Shown piece by piece: positions 1 through 8,700 of a stretch of DNA of 38,453 nt. A program made the translations under genes and the position numbers. Source of the DNA: Deltaproteobacteria bacterium (lineage in GTDB: Bacteria; Myxococcota_A; Polyangia; Haliangiales; J016); contig RFGE01000360.1 of NCBI GenBank assembly GCA_003696105.1, positions 1 to 38,453 of the forward strand, written 5' to 3'. Positions within the stretch are counted from its first letter, which is position 1; each line of letters opens with the position of its first letter. Under the pieces are notes generated by a model that was given only the letters and a program-made list of their open reading frames with translations, was not told where the DNA came from and did no database searches.

Positions 1-932
1 CCGACGGCGAGGATCTCGCCGTCGCCAAAGAACCGCTGGGGTCGATCGCAGTCGATGTGCGCGCAGGTCACCTGGATCCACTCCATGTCGGGGAAGTCGA
101 ACATGCGGCCGCGCTGTGCGGCGAGCACCTGGCGCAGTAGCCGCAGCCGCGTCGTGCGCGGAAAGACGATCAGCTCGTAGCGACCGTCGTCGACGCGCGA
201 CACCGGTGCGAGGAAAAACGCCTTGCCGACGCGGTCGCAGTTGGCGACGAGCATGCCGTACGCGTCGACCTCGCGCGTGCGCTCGTCGCCGGACGCGGCG
301 TCCCGATAGCGAATGCGGTAGCGCGCGCCGAGCGACCGGCCGAACAGGATGACGGCCACGCAGGCGACCGTGTACAGCAGCGATCCGATCGCGCCGACGG
401 CCCAGCGGCGCAGGCGCGACCCCGCGCGCAGGCGGTTGGCGAGGTCGGCGACGTCCGCAACCCACCCGAGCCCGCCGGCCGAGTAGAACCGCACCCCGTC
501 GACGTCGATCGCGTCGATGTCGCGGCGCTCGCCGCGCTGCAAGTCGACCGCGGCCGCGGCCGCGCCGGGCCGCTGGCCGAGCACCCGCGCCAGATCGTTG
601 GCCGTGCCCGCCGGCACGACGGCCAGCCGCGTGGGTGCGTCGCCGATGCCGTTGACGCACGCGTTGACGGTGCCGTCACCGCCGACCGCGATCACGAGGT
701 CGGTGTTCCACGCGGCCGCGCCGCGCGCGGCGGCGCGCGCGGCCTCGGCGCTGCGAACGCGGCATTCGGTGATCGTCACGCCGTCGCCGAGCACCGCCTG
801 AAACAGCGGCCGCCACCGCGCGGCGCGAGCGTTCGGCGCCCGCTCGTGAACGACGATGACGGCTGTTCGGATCGCGCCAACGTGTCGCGCGGTGGCGGCA
901 ACTTCAGTTGTCGCCGCAGCCGCAGGCGCCAC
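1..932 (-). CDS. Lipid kinase with diacylglycerol-kinase catalytic domain (YegS/LCB5-like), 3' end cut by window edge
   Basis: Family members phosphorylate diacylglycerol or related lipid alcohols with ATP at the inner membrane. The N-terminal half shows the nucleotide-binding motif VGGDGTVNA near residue 88 and then VVPAGTANDLAR, both hallmarks of the DAGK catalytic domain. A later stretch reading FFGDGE resembles the conserved C-terminal strand, so little is missing at the 3' end. The only in-frame start before the first beta strand (AVIVVHERA) is a GTG at 932. If that is right, a 22-bp palindrome (894-915) falls within the first codons. The gene is divergent from the acyltransferase/ligase/BtaA operon, which suggests a shared control region. 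Family assignment is firm; the substrate and the start codon are not. Confidence 0.85.
   Translation of the reverse strand, partial: MAPAAAATTEVAATARHVGAIRTAVIVVHERAPNARAARWRPLFQAVLGDGVTITECRVRSAEAARAAARGAAAWNTDLVIAVGGDGTVNACVNGIGDAPTRLAVVPAGTANDLARVLGQRPGAAAAAVDLQRGERRDIDAIDVDGVRFYSAGGLGWVADVADLANRLRAGSRLRRWAVGAIGSLLYTVACVAVILFGRSLGARYRIRYRDAASGDERTREVDAYGMLVANCDRVGKAFFLAPVSRVDDGRYELIVFPRTTRLRLLRQVLAAQRGRMFDFPDMEWIQVTCAHIDCDRPQRFFGDGEILAV
894..915. promoter_or_regulatory. 22-bp palindrome, candidate operator (copy 1)
   Basis: The left arm GGCGGCAACT (894-903) and right arm AGTTGTCGCC (906-915) are inverted repeats matching at 9 of 10 positions around a 2-bp centre. A 2-nt loop and no T-run argue against a terminator and for a dimeric-regulator site. 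It lies between the divergent lipid kinase and the GNAT-ligase-BtaA-MMPL operon. An almost identical site sits at 10754-10775. The binding protein is unknown. Confidence 0.55.
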
Positions 933-1109
933 CGCGTGGCATCGCGGCGTTACAGGCGTAGCCGTTTCACGTGTAGTGGCGCTCGCATCGATTTCGCGTG
1001 GCGGCGTCGGTGAACCGGGTTGGAAGGGGACTCGTCGTGTCACGTCGAGTCGACGGAGCAATCTCCGCGCCAGCGAGCGCGTGGCACCGCCATTGCACTC
1101 GGTCGGCGC

Positions 1110-2105
1110 GTGTCCCGTCCATCGCCGACGACCCTCGACACCTTCTGCCAGGTTGGCCGCGCCGTGGCGGAAGCCGAGGGCGATTCGCCGCGCGCGGACG
1201 CGGCGCGGTTGCTCGCGCCGGACTTTCCCGGGCGGGACCGGTACGACGTGACCCTGCTGGCGGCGGGGCGCCGCGGCCGCGTCGCCGCCATCGTCAATCC
1301 CCACCTGCGCGACGACACCGGCCGGCCGATCGGCCTGCTCGGCGCGTACGCGTGCGTCGACGACGACGCCGTCGCGGCCGAGCTGCTGGCCGCCGGCTGC
1401 GCGCACCTTCGCGCGCGCGGCTGCGCGCGGGTGTGCGGCCCGATCGCGCTGTCGACGTGGCACCTCTGCCGGTTCACGACCGCCGGCGACGACGCCGGGT
1501 GGGTGCCCGGCGACCCCGACAACCCGCCGCGCGCGCCCCGGCAGTGGCAGGCCGCCGGCTTCGAACGCATCGCGCGCTACTGCTCGAACTGGTTGCCGGA
1601 CCCCGAGTCGATCGCGGCGCGGTTCGCGCCGCGCGCGCGCGACGCCGAACGCAACGGCTACCGCGTCCGCCGGCTGCGCGCCGCGGACGCCGGCTCGCTG
1701 TACGAGGTCGCGCTCGCGGCGTTCTCGCGCGCATTCTTGTTTGCGCCGATCGATCGCGACGAGTTCGACGCCCTGTACCCACCCGAGTGGATCGCGGCGG
1801 GCGAAGCCACCTCGCCCGTGGCGATCGGCCCGGCCGGCGACATCGCCGGGTTTTTCTTCACCTTCCCGGCGACGGTGGCCGGCCGCCGCACGCTCGTCGG
1901 CAAGACGCTCGCGGTCGCACCGGCACACCGCGGTCGCGGCGTCTACGAGTTGATCATGCACGCGTGGCTTCGCATCGGACTCGCAGCGGGCTACGACCAC
2001 TTCGCCGGCTGGCTCATGCACGCCGACGGGCCTCCGGCCCGGATGGGCTGGGCGCGGCCGGAGACCTGCATCAAGGAGTACGCGCTCTATGGTCGCAGTG
2101 TGTAG
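1110..2105 (+). CDS. GNAT-like N-acyl/acetyltransferase (YghO-like)
   Basis: The protein (about 331 aa) has an N-terminal part of the YghO-like sort, including GYACVDDD-type spacing, GCARVCGPIALS and a WQAAGFERIARY segment. A GNAT fold follows, whose acyl-CoA-binding turn is seen as TLAVAPAHRGRGVYELI near residues 265-285. Such enzymes move an acyl group from a CoA thioester to an amine. The start is uncertain: I chose GTG at 1110, but an in-frame TTG at 1020 would add 30 residues. Its 3' end overlaps the next gene by 17 bp, so it is the first gene of a coupled operon with the acyl ligase, BtaA-like enzyme and MMPL exporter. A role in acylating the amino group made by the BtaA-like enzyme is inference. 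Confidence 0.8.
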   Translation: MSRPSPTTLDTFCQVGRAVAEAEGDSPRADAARLLAPDFPGRDRYDVTLLAAGRRGRVAAIVNPHLRDDTGRPIGLLGAYACVDDDAVAAELLAAGCAHLRARGCARVCGPIALSTWHLCRFTTAGDDAGWVPGDPDNPPRAPRQWQAAGFERIARYCSNWLPDPESIAARFAPRARDAERNGYRVRRLRAADAGSLYEVALAAFSRAFLFAPIDRDEFDALYPPEWIAAGEATSPVAIGPAGDIAGFFFTFPATVAGRRTLVGKTLAVAPAHRGRGVYELIMHAWLRIGLAAGYDHFAGWLMHADGPPARMGWARPETCIKEYALYGRSV

Positions 2106-3702
2106 CGTCGGCAACGGCGGTTTCGCGCCGCTGGCGCACGAGTTGGTGTTGCGCCACGCCCGGACCGCGCCCGATCGCCCCGCGCTCGTGGCCGGCGACC
2201 GGGTCGTCCGCTACGGGGAACTCGCCGAGCGAGCCACCGCGTTGGCGGCGGGCCTCGCCGCGCGCGGCGTCGGCCGCGGCGATCGCGTCGCCGTGCTCGT
2301 GCCGATGAGCCCCGACCTGTACGTCGCCGTCGTCGCGATCGTATCGCTCGGAGCGATCGCGGCGTTCGTCGAACCGCGGTCGTCCGCGCGCGACATCGCG
2401 CGTGCGATCGGCGCGGCCGCACCGGCGGCCTTCATCGGCGTGCCGCGCGCGCACGCCTTGCGCGCGGCATTCGCCGAGGTGGCGCGGGTGCCGGTGGCGA
2501 TCGCCACCGCGAGCCGCGGGGTGGCCCGCACGGTCGCCGCCGTCGCGCTGTCCGACGTGGAAGCCGACGGCCGCGGGGCGCGCGCACCGCGGGCGACCGT
2601 GCAGCCGCACGACCCGGCGCTGCTCACGTTTTCGAGCGGCACGACCGGCACGCCGAAAGCCGTCGCGCGGTCCCACGCGCTGTTGGCCGCGCAGCACGCC
2701 GCGATCGAGCACATGGTCGCCCCGCAGCGACCGCGCGAGGTGCACATGACCGCGTTCGCGATCGTCGCGCTGTCGGGGCTCGCGTCCGGGCACACGGTCG
2801 TCATCCCGCCGCTGGGCCGCGGCGTCGACCGCGTGCACCGCGATCGCGTCGCGCGCGATCTCGTCGCGCGCGGCGTCACCGTGGTGTCGGGCTCGCCGGC
2901 GTTCCTGCAGCCGGTGGTCTCAGCCGCACCGCGCGCCGCGCTCGCGACCGTCCGGCGCGTCATCACCGGCGGTGCGCCCGTGCCGGTCGACCTGTGCGAA
3001 CGGGCGGCGGAGCGGTTGCCGAGGGGCGCGTCGATGCTCGTCGTCTACGGCAGCACCGAGGCCGAACCGATCGCGACGATCGATGCGGCCGACGTGTGCG
3101 GCGACCTGGCGGCCGCCACGCGCGCCGGCCGCGGCCTGTGCGCGGGCCGACCGGTTCCGCAGGTCGACGTGCGTTTGCTGCGCCCGACGGCGGGCCCGCT
3201 GGCGGTCGGGCCGGAGGGGCTCGCCGGGCTGTGCGTCCCACCCGGCGAGGTCGGCGAGGTCGCCGTCGCCGGGCCCCACGTCAACGAGCGCTACTGGCGA
3301 AACCGCGACGCCGAACGCGCGACCAAGGTAACCGACGAACGCGGCCGCGTGTGGCATCGCACCGGCGACGCCGCGTATTTCGACGACCGCGGCCGGCTGT
3401 GGCTCGTCGGCCGCATCGGCGACGCCGTCCGCGTCGGCGACGGCGCGCGCTACTCGTCGGCCGTCGAGGCGGTCGCGCGCACCGTGCCCGGCGTCGACCG
3501 GGCGGCGCTGATCGCCGACCGCGGCGGCCGGCCGCGACTCGTCGTCCAGGGGCGCCGCCGCGCGCGCCGGCCGCTGGCCGCGGCGCTTGCCGCCGCCGGT
3601 ATCCCGGACGCGGCGATCACGTTCGCCCGCAGCCTCCCCGTCGACCCGCGCCACCGCGCCAAGCTCGACCATCACGCCATCCGACAGAGGTACGCCCGGT
3701 GA
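2089..3702 (+). CDS. AMP-forming fatty-acid/acyl ligase, OleC-like
   Basis: This 537-aa protein belongs to the ANL superfamily, which activates a carboxylate with ATP as an acyl-adenylate. The core motifs are present in order: TFSSGTTGTPKA (P-loop, about residues 182-193), YGSTEAEPIA, WHRTGDAAYFDDRGRLW, and the C-terminal lysine motif PVDPRHRAKLD. The stretch VVSGSPAFLQPV, then RRVITGGAPVPVD, and the RH-K motif near the end resemble OleC-type enzymes (beta-lactone synthetases of olefin synthesis) more than ordinary acyl-CoA synthetases. However, no OleA, OleB or OleD is visible nearby. The ATG at 2089 has AAGGAG 10 bp upstream (2073-2078) and overlaps the acyltransferase end. The stop overlaps the next GTG. 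The substrate is not predictable from sequence alone. Confidence 0.88.
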   Translation: MVAVCSVGNGGFAPLAHELVLRHARTAPDRPALVAGDRVVRYGELAERATALAAGLAARGVGRGDRVAVLVPMSPDLYVAVVAIVSLGAIAAFVEPRSSARDIARAIGAAAPAAFIGVPRAHALRAAFAEVARVPVAIATASRGVARTVAAVALSDVEADGRGARAPRATVQPHDPALLTFSSGTTGTPKAVARSHALLAAQHAAIEHMVAPQRPREVHMTAFAIVALSGLASGHTVVIPPLGRGVDRVHRDRVARDLVARGVTVVSGSPAFLQPVVSAAPRAALATVRRVITGGAPVPVDLCERAAERLPRGASMLVVYGSTEAEPIATIDAADVCGDLAAATRAGRGLCAGRPVPQVDVRLLRPTAGPLAVGPEGLAGLCVPPGEVGEVAVAGPHVNERYWRNRDAERATKVTDERGRVWHRTGDAAYFDDRGRLWLVGRIGDAVRVGDGARYSSAVEAVARTVPGVDRAALIADRGGRPRLVVQGRRRARRPLAAALAAAGIPDAAITFARSLPVDPRHRAKLDHHAIRQRYAR

Positions 3703-4808
3703 GATCCACGATTCAGCACGCCGCCGTGTTCCAGCGCATCGTCTACAGCCAGTGCTGGGAAGATCCGGTCATCGCCGCCGAGGCGCTCGCGCTCGGCCCC
3801 GACGACGACCTGCTGTGCGTCACGTCCGCCGGCGACAACGCGCTCGCGCTCGCGCTAGCGCGCCCCCGCCGCGTCACCGCGATCGACTTTTCCGCCGCGC
3901 AAAACGCGCTGCTCGAACTCAAGATCGCGGCGCTGCGCACACTGTCGTGGGACCGCTACGTCGCGTTCCTCGGCGCGCGACCGTGCGCCGACCGGGTCGC
4001 ACTCTACCGCGACCGCGTGCGCCGCGAACTACCGGACGGTGCGCGCCGTTATTTCGACGCCAACGAGCGCCTGCTCGCCGACGGCGTCATCCACTGCGGA
4101 CGGTTCCAGCGATATCTTCAGTTGTTTCGCAGGCGGGTGCTGCCGCTCATCCACCGCGCCGACACGGTCGCCCGCCTGTTCGCCCTGTCCGATCCAGACG
4201 AGCGCGCGCGGTTTTGCGCCGACACGTGGAACAACCGGCGCTGGCGCGCGCTGTTTACCGTGTTCTTCGGCCGAGCGGTGATGGCGCGACTCGGCCGCGA
4301 TCCGGCGTTCTTCACCTACGTGGACCGCGACGACGTCGGCCGCGAGTTCTTGCGCCGCACGAACCGGGCGATCGTCGCCACCGACCCGGCAGACAATCAC
4401 TTCCTGCAGTACGCGCTGCTCGGCCACTACCCCGATCTGTCGCGCGGGCCGATCTATTTGCGCGAGCGCCACTTCGACGCGCTGCGCGCCGCGGCCGACC
4501 GCATCCGCATCGTCCGCGGCGACGTCGAGTCCTACCTCGAAGGGCTGCCGGACGGCGCCCTGTCGGCGCTGTACCTGTCGGACCTGTTCGAGTGGGTGAG
4601 CGCCGACCATCACGAGCAGCTGGTGCGCACGATCGCGCGCGTCGCGCGCCCGGGTGGCCGGTGGGTCTACTGGAACCTGCTCGTCCCGCGGCGGCGTCCG
4701 GACAGCCTCGCCGATCGGGTCGACAGCCACGACGAGGTCGCCGCGGAGCTGCACGCGCGCGACCTCGCATTCGTCTACGGCAGCTTCCACCTGGAGTCGC
4801 GGCGATGA
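3699..4808 (+). CDS. BtaA-family S-adenosylmethionine 3-amino-3-carboxypropyl transferase (DUF3419)
   Basis: The 369-aa product matches BtaA, which transfers the 3-amino-3-carboxypropyl group of SAM to the free hydroxyl of diacylglycerol in betaine-lipid synthesis. Diagnostic segments are YSQCWEDP (about residues 16-23), a SAM-site stretch VTSAGDNALAL followed by TAIDFSAAQNALLELK, and a late LYLSDLFEWVS. The GTG start at 3699 overlaps the ligase stop (GTGA), and the stop overlaps the next ATG (ATGA), so translation is coupled on both sides. No BtaB N-methyltransferase, which would complete a betaine lipid, is visible in the window. The product may therefore stay a primary amine that the operon's GNAT-like protein could acylate (inference). 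Confidence 0.87.
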   Translation: MRSTIQHAAVFQRIVYSQCWEDPVIAAEALALGPDDDLLCVTSAGDNALALALARPRRVTAIDFSAAQNALLELKIAALRTLSWDRYVAFLGARPCADRVALYRDRVRRELPDGARRYFDANERLLADGVIHCGRFQRYLQLFRRRVLPLIHRADTVARLFALSDPDERARFCADTWNNRRWRALFTVFFGRAVMARLGRDPAFFTYVDRDDVGREFLRRTNRAIVATDPADNHFLQYALLGHYPDLSRGPIYLRERHFDALRAAADRIRIVRGDVESYLEGLPDGALSALYLSDLFEWVSADHHEQLVRTIARVARPGGRWVYWNLLVPRRRPDSLADRVDSHDEVAAELHARDLAFVYGSFHLESRR

Positions 4809-7087
4809 CCCGCGCGGAGCGCTGGCTGTCCGCCCTGCACCGCCGCCGGCGCGTCGCGATCGCCAGCGTGGTGTGCGCGGCGCTCGGACTCGGCGCCATG
4901 GCGCGAACGATTCGCGTCGACAACTCGCTCGACGTCTGGTTCGTCGACGGAGATCCGGCGCTGGCCGCGTACGATGCCTACCGCGAGCGGTTCGGCAACG
5001 ACGAAATCGTGGTCATCGCCGCGGTCGCCCCCGACAGCGCATATGCGCCCGCCGCGCTCGAGCGGGTGCGCGCCGCGAGCGATCGGCTCGCCGAACACCC
5101 GCTCGTGCGCCGCGTCAACAGCATCACCCGCGGACTGCACGTTTCCGGCTCGGCCGGCGCGATCGACATCGAGCCGCTGCTCGGCGACGGGCCGGTCACC
5201 CCCGAGGAGGCGGAGCGGGTGCGCGCCCGGGTGGAAGCGGATCCCGCGTTTCGCGGCGTGGTGATCGGCCGCGACGAGCGCACCACGCTGATCCTCGTCG
5301 AACCGCGCGTGGTCGACGACTTCGACGCGGTCCGATCCGATCTGCTCGCCGACATTCGCGCGATCGTGGACGACACGTTGCGGTCCGGCGGCGCCACGGC
5401 CCACATCGGCGGGCTCGGCGTCGTCTACGACGGACTGAACGCCGCGTCGATGCGCGACTCGGCGGTGTTCGTGACGCTGTCGTATCTGGTGCTGCTCGGC
5501 GGGTTGTGGCTGCTGTTCGGCCGGTGGGTGTGGGTCGCGGTCGGCGCGGCGGTCGCGACGGTGACCGTGGTCGCGACCCTGGGCATCGCCGGCTGGGCCG
5601 GGCGCGACCTCAACATGGTCACCGGGGCGCTGCCGACGCTGCTCATCACCGTAGGCCTGATGGACCTGGTCCACCTGATCGACGCCGGGACCGGCGGCGG
5701 CCGGCGGGCGCTGGCGGCCATGGCGGTCATCGCCGCGCCGTGCGCGGTCAACACCGTCACCGATGCGATCGGGTTTTCGGCGCTGGCGAGCGCGCCGCTG
5801 GCGGCCGTCCGCGATCTCGGTTGGCTCGCGGCCGCCGGTCTGGCCGTGGGCCTGGCGAGCGTGTTCGCAATCGGCGTGCCGGCGGTCGTCCGGTTCGGGG
5901 GCGCCGCACCGCGGCGCGCCGGCGGCGACATCGTCGCGCGGGCGACGGCTGCGCTGTATCGCGTCGCGCGCGACCGCCGCGGCGCCGTCCTCGCCGGCAC
6001 GTTGGCCGTGTTCGCGATCTCGGCCGCCGGAATTGCGCGCCTCGACGTCGACACGTACACGATCGGGTTCCTCGACGAGGATCACCCGGTGCGGCGCGAC
6101 CACGCCGCGATCGAGCGGCACTTCGGCCCCTACGTGCCGCTGGAGCTCGAAGTCGACGCCCGCGCAGACGGCGGCGTCGTCCGCCCCGAGCTGCTGCGCG
6201 CGCTCGACCGCGCCGAGCGCGCGGTCGAGGCCCATCCCGCCGTGTCCCGGGTCACCGGCCTGCCGGAGATCGTCAAGCGCGTTCATCAGGTGTACATGGA
6301 CGGCGACCCGACCGCCTACGCGATCCCCGGCGACGCGCGCGTGGTCGCCGAGGAACTGTTGACCTACTCGTTTTCCGCCGATGGCCGCGACACGCTCGAC
6401 GCGCTGGTCGACCCGCCGCAGCGGCGCACCCACATCACCGCGCGCACCGGTCTGCCGACCGCGCGCGGCATCGCCGCGATCGTGCGCGACGCCGAGGCCG
6501 CCGCGCGCGGCGCACTCGGCGATCGCGCCGACGTCCGCGCGGCCGGCTACCTGCCGCTGTACGTGCGCATCATTCAGTACATCACCGAAACGCAGCTGCG
6601 CAGCTTCGCGCTCTGTCTGGTCGCGGTCGCCCTCGTGCTCGTCGCTCTGTTGCGGTCGGTCAAGCTCGGCGTCGTGGCTCTCGTACCCAACCTCCTGCCG
6701 GCGCTGATGACGCTCGGCCTGATGGGGTACTGCGGAATTCGCCTCGACGTGGCCACCGTATTGATCGCCTCGATCGCAATCGGTATCGCCGTCAACGACA
6801 CCTGCCACATCCTGTTTCGCTACCGGCACGAGCGGCGACAGCCCGGCGCCACGCCGACCTCGGCCGTCGAGGCGACCATGCGCCACGCCGGCCACGCGGT
6901 CGTCGCGACCTCCGTGCTGCTGATCGCCGGCTTCTCGGTGCTCGCGTTCGCGAGCGTTCAATCCCTGGCCTACTTCGGCGTGTTGACGGCCGCGACGGTG
7001 GCGTTCGCGCTCGTCGCGGACCTGCTGGTGACCCCGGCGCTGCTGCTGGCGGTCGACGCCGACGCTACCACCCGTAACGCACGGTGA
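4805..7087 (+). CDS. MMPL/RND-family lipid exporter
   Basis: This 760-aa protein has the RND/MMPL architecture in two repeats. One N-terminal membrane segment (about residues 18-35) is followed by a periplasmic loop opening with NSLDVWF and FGNDEIVV, then a cluster of helices. A second segment and loop (FLDEDHPVRRDH) precede a C-terminal helical bundle containing IAIGIAVNDTCHILFRYRHE. Acidic and His residues in that last motif (ND, H) fit proton-coupled transport. Family members such as HpnN and MmpL proteins move lipids out of the inner membrane. It is the last gene of the coupled operon (4-bp ATGA overlap with the BtaA-like gene). Its 3' end overlaps the convergent outer-membrane barrel gene by 23 bp. 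Confidence 0.88.
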   Translation: MTRAERWLSALHRRRRVAIASVVCAALGLGAMARTIRVDNSLDVWFVDGDPALAAYDAYRERFGNDEIVVIAAVAPDSAYAPAALERVRAASDRLAEHPLVRRVNSITRGLHVSGSAGAIDIEPLLGDGPVTPEEAERVRARVEADPAFRGVVIGRDERTTLILVEPRVVDDFDAVRSDLLADIRAIVDDTLRSGGATAHIGGLGVVYDGLNAASMRDSAVFVTLSYLVLLGGLWLLFGRWVWVAVGAAVATVTVVATLGIAGWAGRDLNMVTGALPTLLITVGLMDLVHLIDAGTGGGRRALAAMAVIAAPCAVNTVTDAIGFSALASAPLAAVRDLGWLAAAGLAVGLASVFAIGVPAVVRFGGAAPRRAGGDIVARATAALYRVARDRRGAVLAGTLAVFAISAAGIARLDVDTYTIGFLDEDHPVRRDHAAIERHFGPYVPLELEVDARADGGVVRPELLRALDRAERAVEAHPAVSRVTGLPEIVKRVHQVYMDGDPTAYAIPGDARVVAEELLTYSFSADGRDTLDALVDPPQRRTHITARTGLPTARGIAAIVRDAEAAARGALGDRADVRAAGYLPLYVRIIQYITETQLRSFALCLVAVALVLVALLRSVKLGVVALVPNLLPALMTLGLMGYCGIRLDVATVLIASIAIGIAVNDTCHILFRYRHERRQPGATPTSAVEATMRHAGHAVVATSVLLIAGFSVLAFASVQSLAYFGVLTAATVAFALVADLLVTPALLLAVDADATTRNAR

Positions 7088-8696
7088 GCGACACCGCGTC
7101 GTTGCGCGCCTGCGTGCCGGCGAGCGTGTCCGGCGGGCCGCCGTACACGAGGGCGGCGACCTCCACCGCGATGTGGTCGTGGCCGGACAGCTCCACGGCC
7201 GGGCGCACGGCGTAACCCGGCTCATCGCGCAGCTCGGCGAACGCGAGCAGCTCGAACCGCACCGGCACGCCGCGCGGCGCCCACCGCAGCTGCGTCGCCG
7301 CCACCGTCTGGTGCGCGCCGTCGAACTGGAACACGCGGGCGCCAGCCGGCACGCCGAGCACGCGCGCGTGCGACAGCTCGAACACCGCCGACAGCTCCTC
7401 GCCCCGGTCGTAGTCGATCGAGACCGTACCCGCGATGCGGTCGCGCGCGCGCGGCGTCGCCAGCAGCAGGCCGTCGGCCGGCGACGACACCAGCAACGCC
7501 GTCGCGCCCGGGTCGTAACCGACGTCGACTTTGACGCCGATCGGATCGACCCGCGTCGCCACGGCCGCGCCGAGGTGCCACCGCCGCGGGTAGCTCGCCG
7601 TCACCGCCGCTTCGCCGCGCTCGGCGAGCTGCTGCACCCGCGCCGCGACCGCGTCGACCGCCAGCGCGTCGCCCGCATCGGCGAACAGCGCGCGCAGGTC
7701 GCCGGCCACGTCGATGCGGGGAGACCGCTCGTGGCCCCACAGCGCGAACGCGTACGCATCCACGGCCGCGGTCGTTACGGCCAACCGGCCGCCGACCTCG
7801 CCGCTGCCCACCCCGCGATCCGGCGGATCGCCGATCGCGACGATCGGCTGCAGGGCCGGCGCGAATCGCGGATCGTCGGCGAGCGCCGCCACGATGGCGC
7901 CGACCCGGCGCTCGACCGCCGTGGGCGCGTTCGGGCCGAGCAGCGCGTAGTCGCCGTCGACGAGTTCGAATCGGTGCGCCGGGGCGACCGGCAGGTACAC
8001 GAGCTGCGCCTCGGCCGCGCCGCGGTGGACCGCCGCGGTCGCGGCGAACACCGGCCACCGCACGTCCTCCGGGTGCGCCAGGAACCCGCGCCGCAGGTCG
8101 CGCGCGTCGACCACGTCGTTCGGGCTGAGCAGATCGGCCGTCCCCCACGCGATGAACTGGTTGCCCACGCGCAGATCCAACCAGCGCGAGTACAGGTCCA
8201 CGTAGGTGTCCCACACGTGCGCCTCGTAGCGCTCCGTCGACGCGCGCGCGTCGGCGTCGAACGCCGCGTCCGCGTCGAACCGCACGGCCACCTTGACCTT
8301 GGCCCGGCCGCCGAGCCGGCGCACGCCCTCGCCGCGACCGTGCCAGCGAAACGCGAGCACGTCCTCACCGGCGACCGGCGCGCCGGGTTCCGCCGCCGGC
8401 GGGGCGGGATCCTGCACGACGTCGACGATCGCGCGGGCGAACGCTTCCGCGCGCACCTCGACCTGCGCGCGATGCGCGCCCGGGTCGTCGGCCGGCGCCT
8501 CGTCGGCCGGCGCGGGCGCAACCGCCGGGCCGACGTCGGCGAAGTCGTCGTCGATGACGATCGGCCCCGGCGGCGCGCCGTCCGGTTCGCCAGCCGAGTC
8601 GCCAGCCGAGTCGCCAGCCGGCGCGCCGCTGTTTGCCGGCACCGGCGCCAGCACCGCCGCGAGCGCGAGCCCCGCCGCGATGCCCCGGCCGGCCAC
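7065..8696 (-). CDS. Outer-membrane beta-barrel protein, DUF1302/alginate-export-like
   Basis: The 543-aa precursor starts with a GTG at 8696 and a typical signal peptide (residues 1-24, ending in PVPANSGA). An acidic, Ala/Pro-rich linker with IVIDDDFADV follows. The barrel part contains the segment VGNQFIAWGTADLLSPNDVV and then DARDLRRGF, which is characteristic of DUF1302-like porins. The alternating strands end in an aromatic residue (SLTVRYGW), as expected for BAM-dependent barrels. It begins 4 bp after the LolA-like gene, so both are co-transcribed behind the reductase. DUF1302-like barrels often accompany MMPL pumps and LolA-like carriers, which supports a terminal export role. The ligand is unknown. 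Confidence 0.75.
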   Translation of the reverse strand: MAGRGIAAGLALAAVLAPVPANSGAPAGDSAGDSAGEPDGAPPGPIVIDDDFADVGPAVAPAPADEAPADDPGAHRAQVEVRAEAFARAIVDVVQDPAPPAAEPGAPVAGEDVLAFRWHGRGEGVRRLGGRAKVKVAVRFDADAAFDADARASTERYEAHVWDTYVDLYSRWLDLRVGNQFIAWGTADLLSPNDVVDARDLRRGFLAHPEDVRWPVFAATAAVHRGAAEAQLVYLPVAPAHRFELVDGDYALLGPNAPTAVERRVGAIVAALADDPRFAPALQPIVAIGDPPDRGVGSGEVGGRLAVTTAAVDAYAFALWGHERSPRIDVAGDLRALFADAGDALAVDAVAARVQQLAERGEAAVTASYPRRWHLGAAVATRVDPIGVKVDVGYDPGATALLVSSPADGLLLATPRARDRIAGTVSIDYDRGEELSAVFELSHARVLGVPAGARVFQFDGAHQTVAATQLRWAPRGVPVRFELLAFAELRDEPGYAVRPAVELSGHDHIAVEVAALVYGGPPDTLAGTQARNDAVSLTVRYGW

Positions 8697-8700
8697 CGCG

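Noticed and set aside
4775-7225. An 816-aa minus-strand open frame opposite the MMPL gene
   Set aside because: It mirrors the MMPL gene, which has clear family motifs, and its own translation is low-complexity Arg/Gly/Asp/His.
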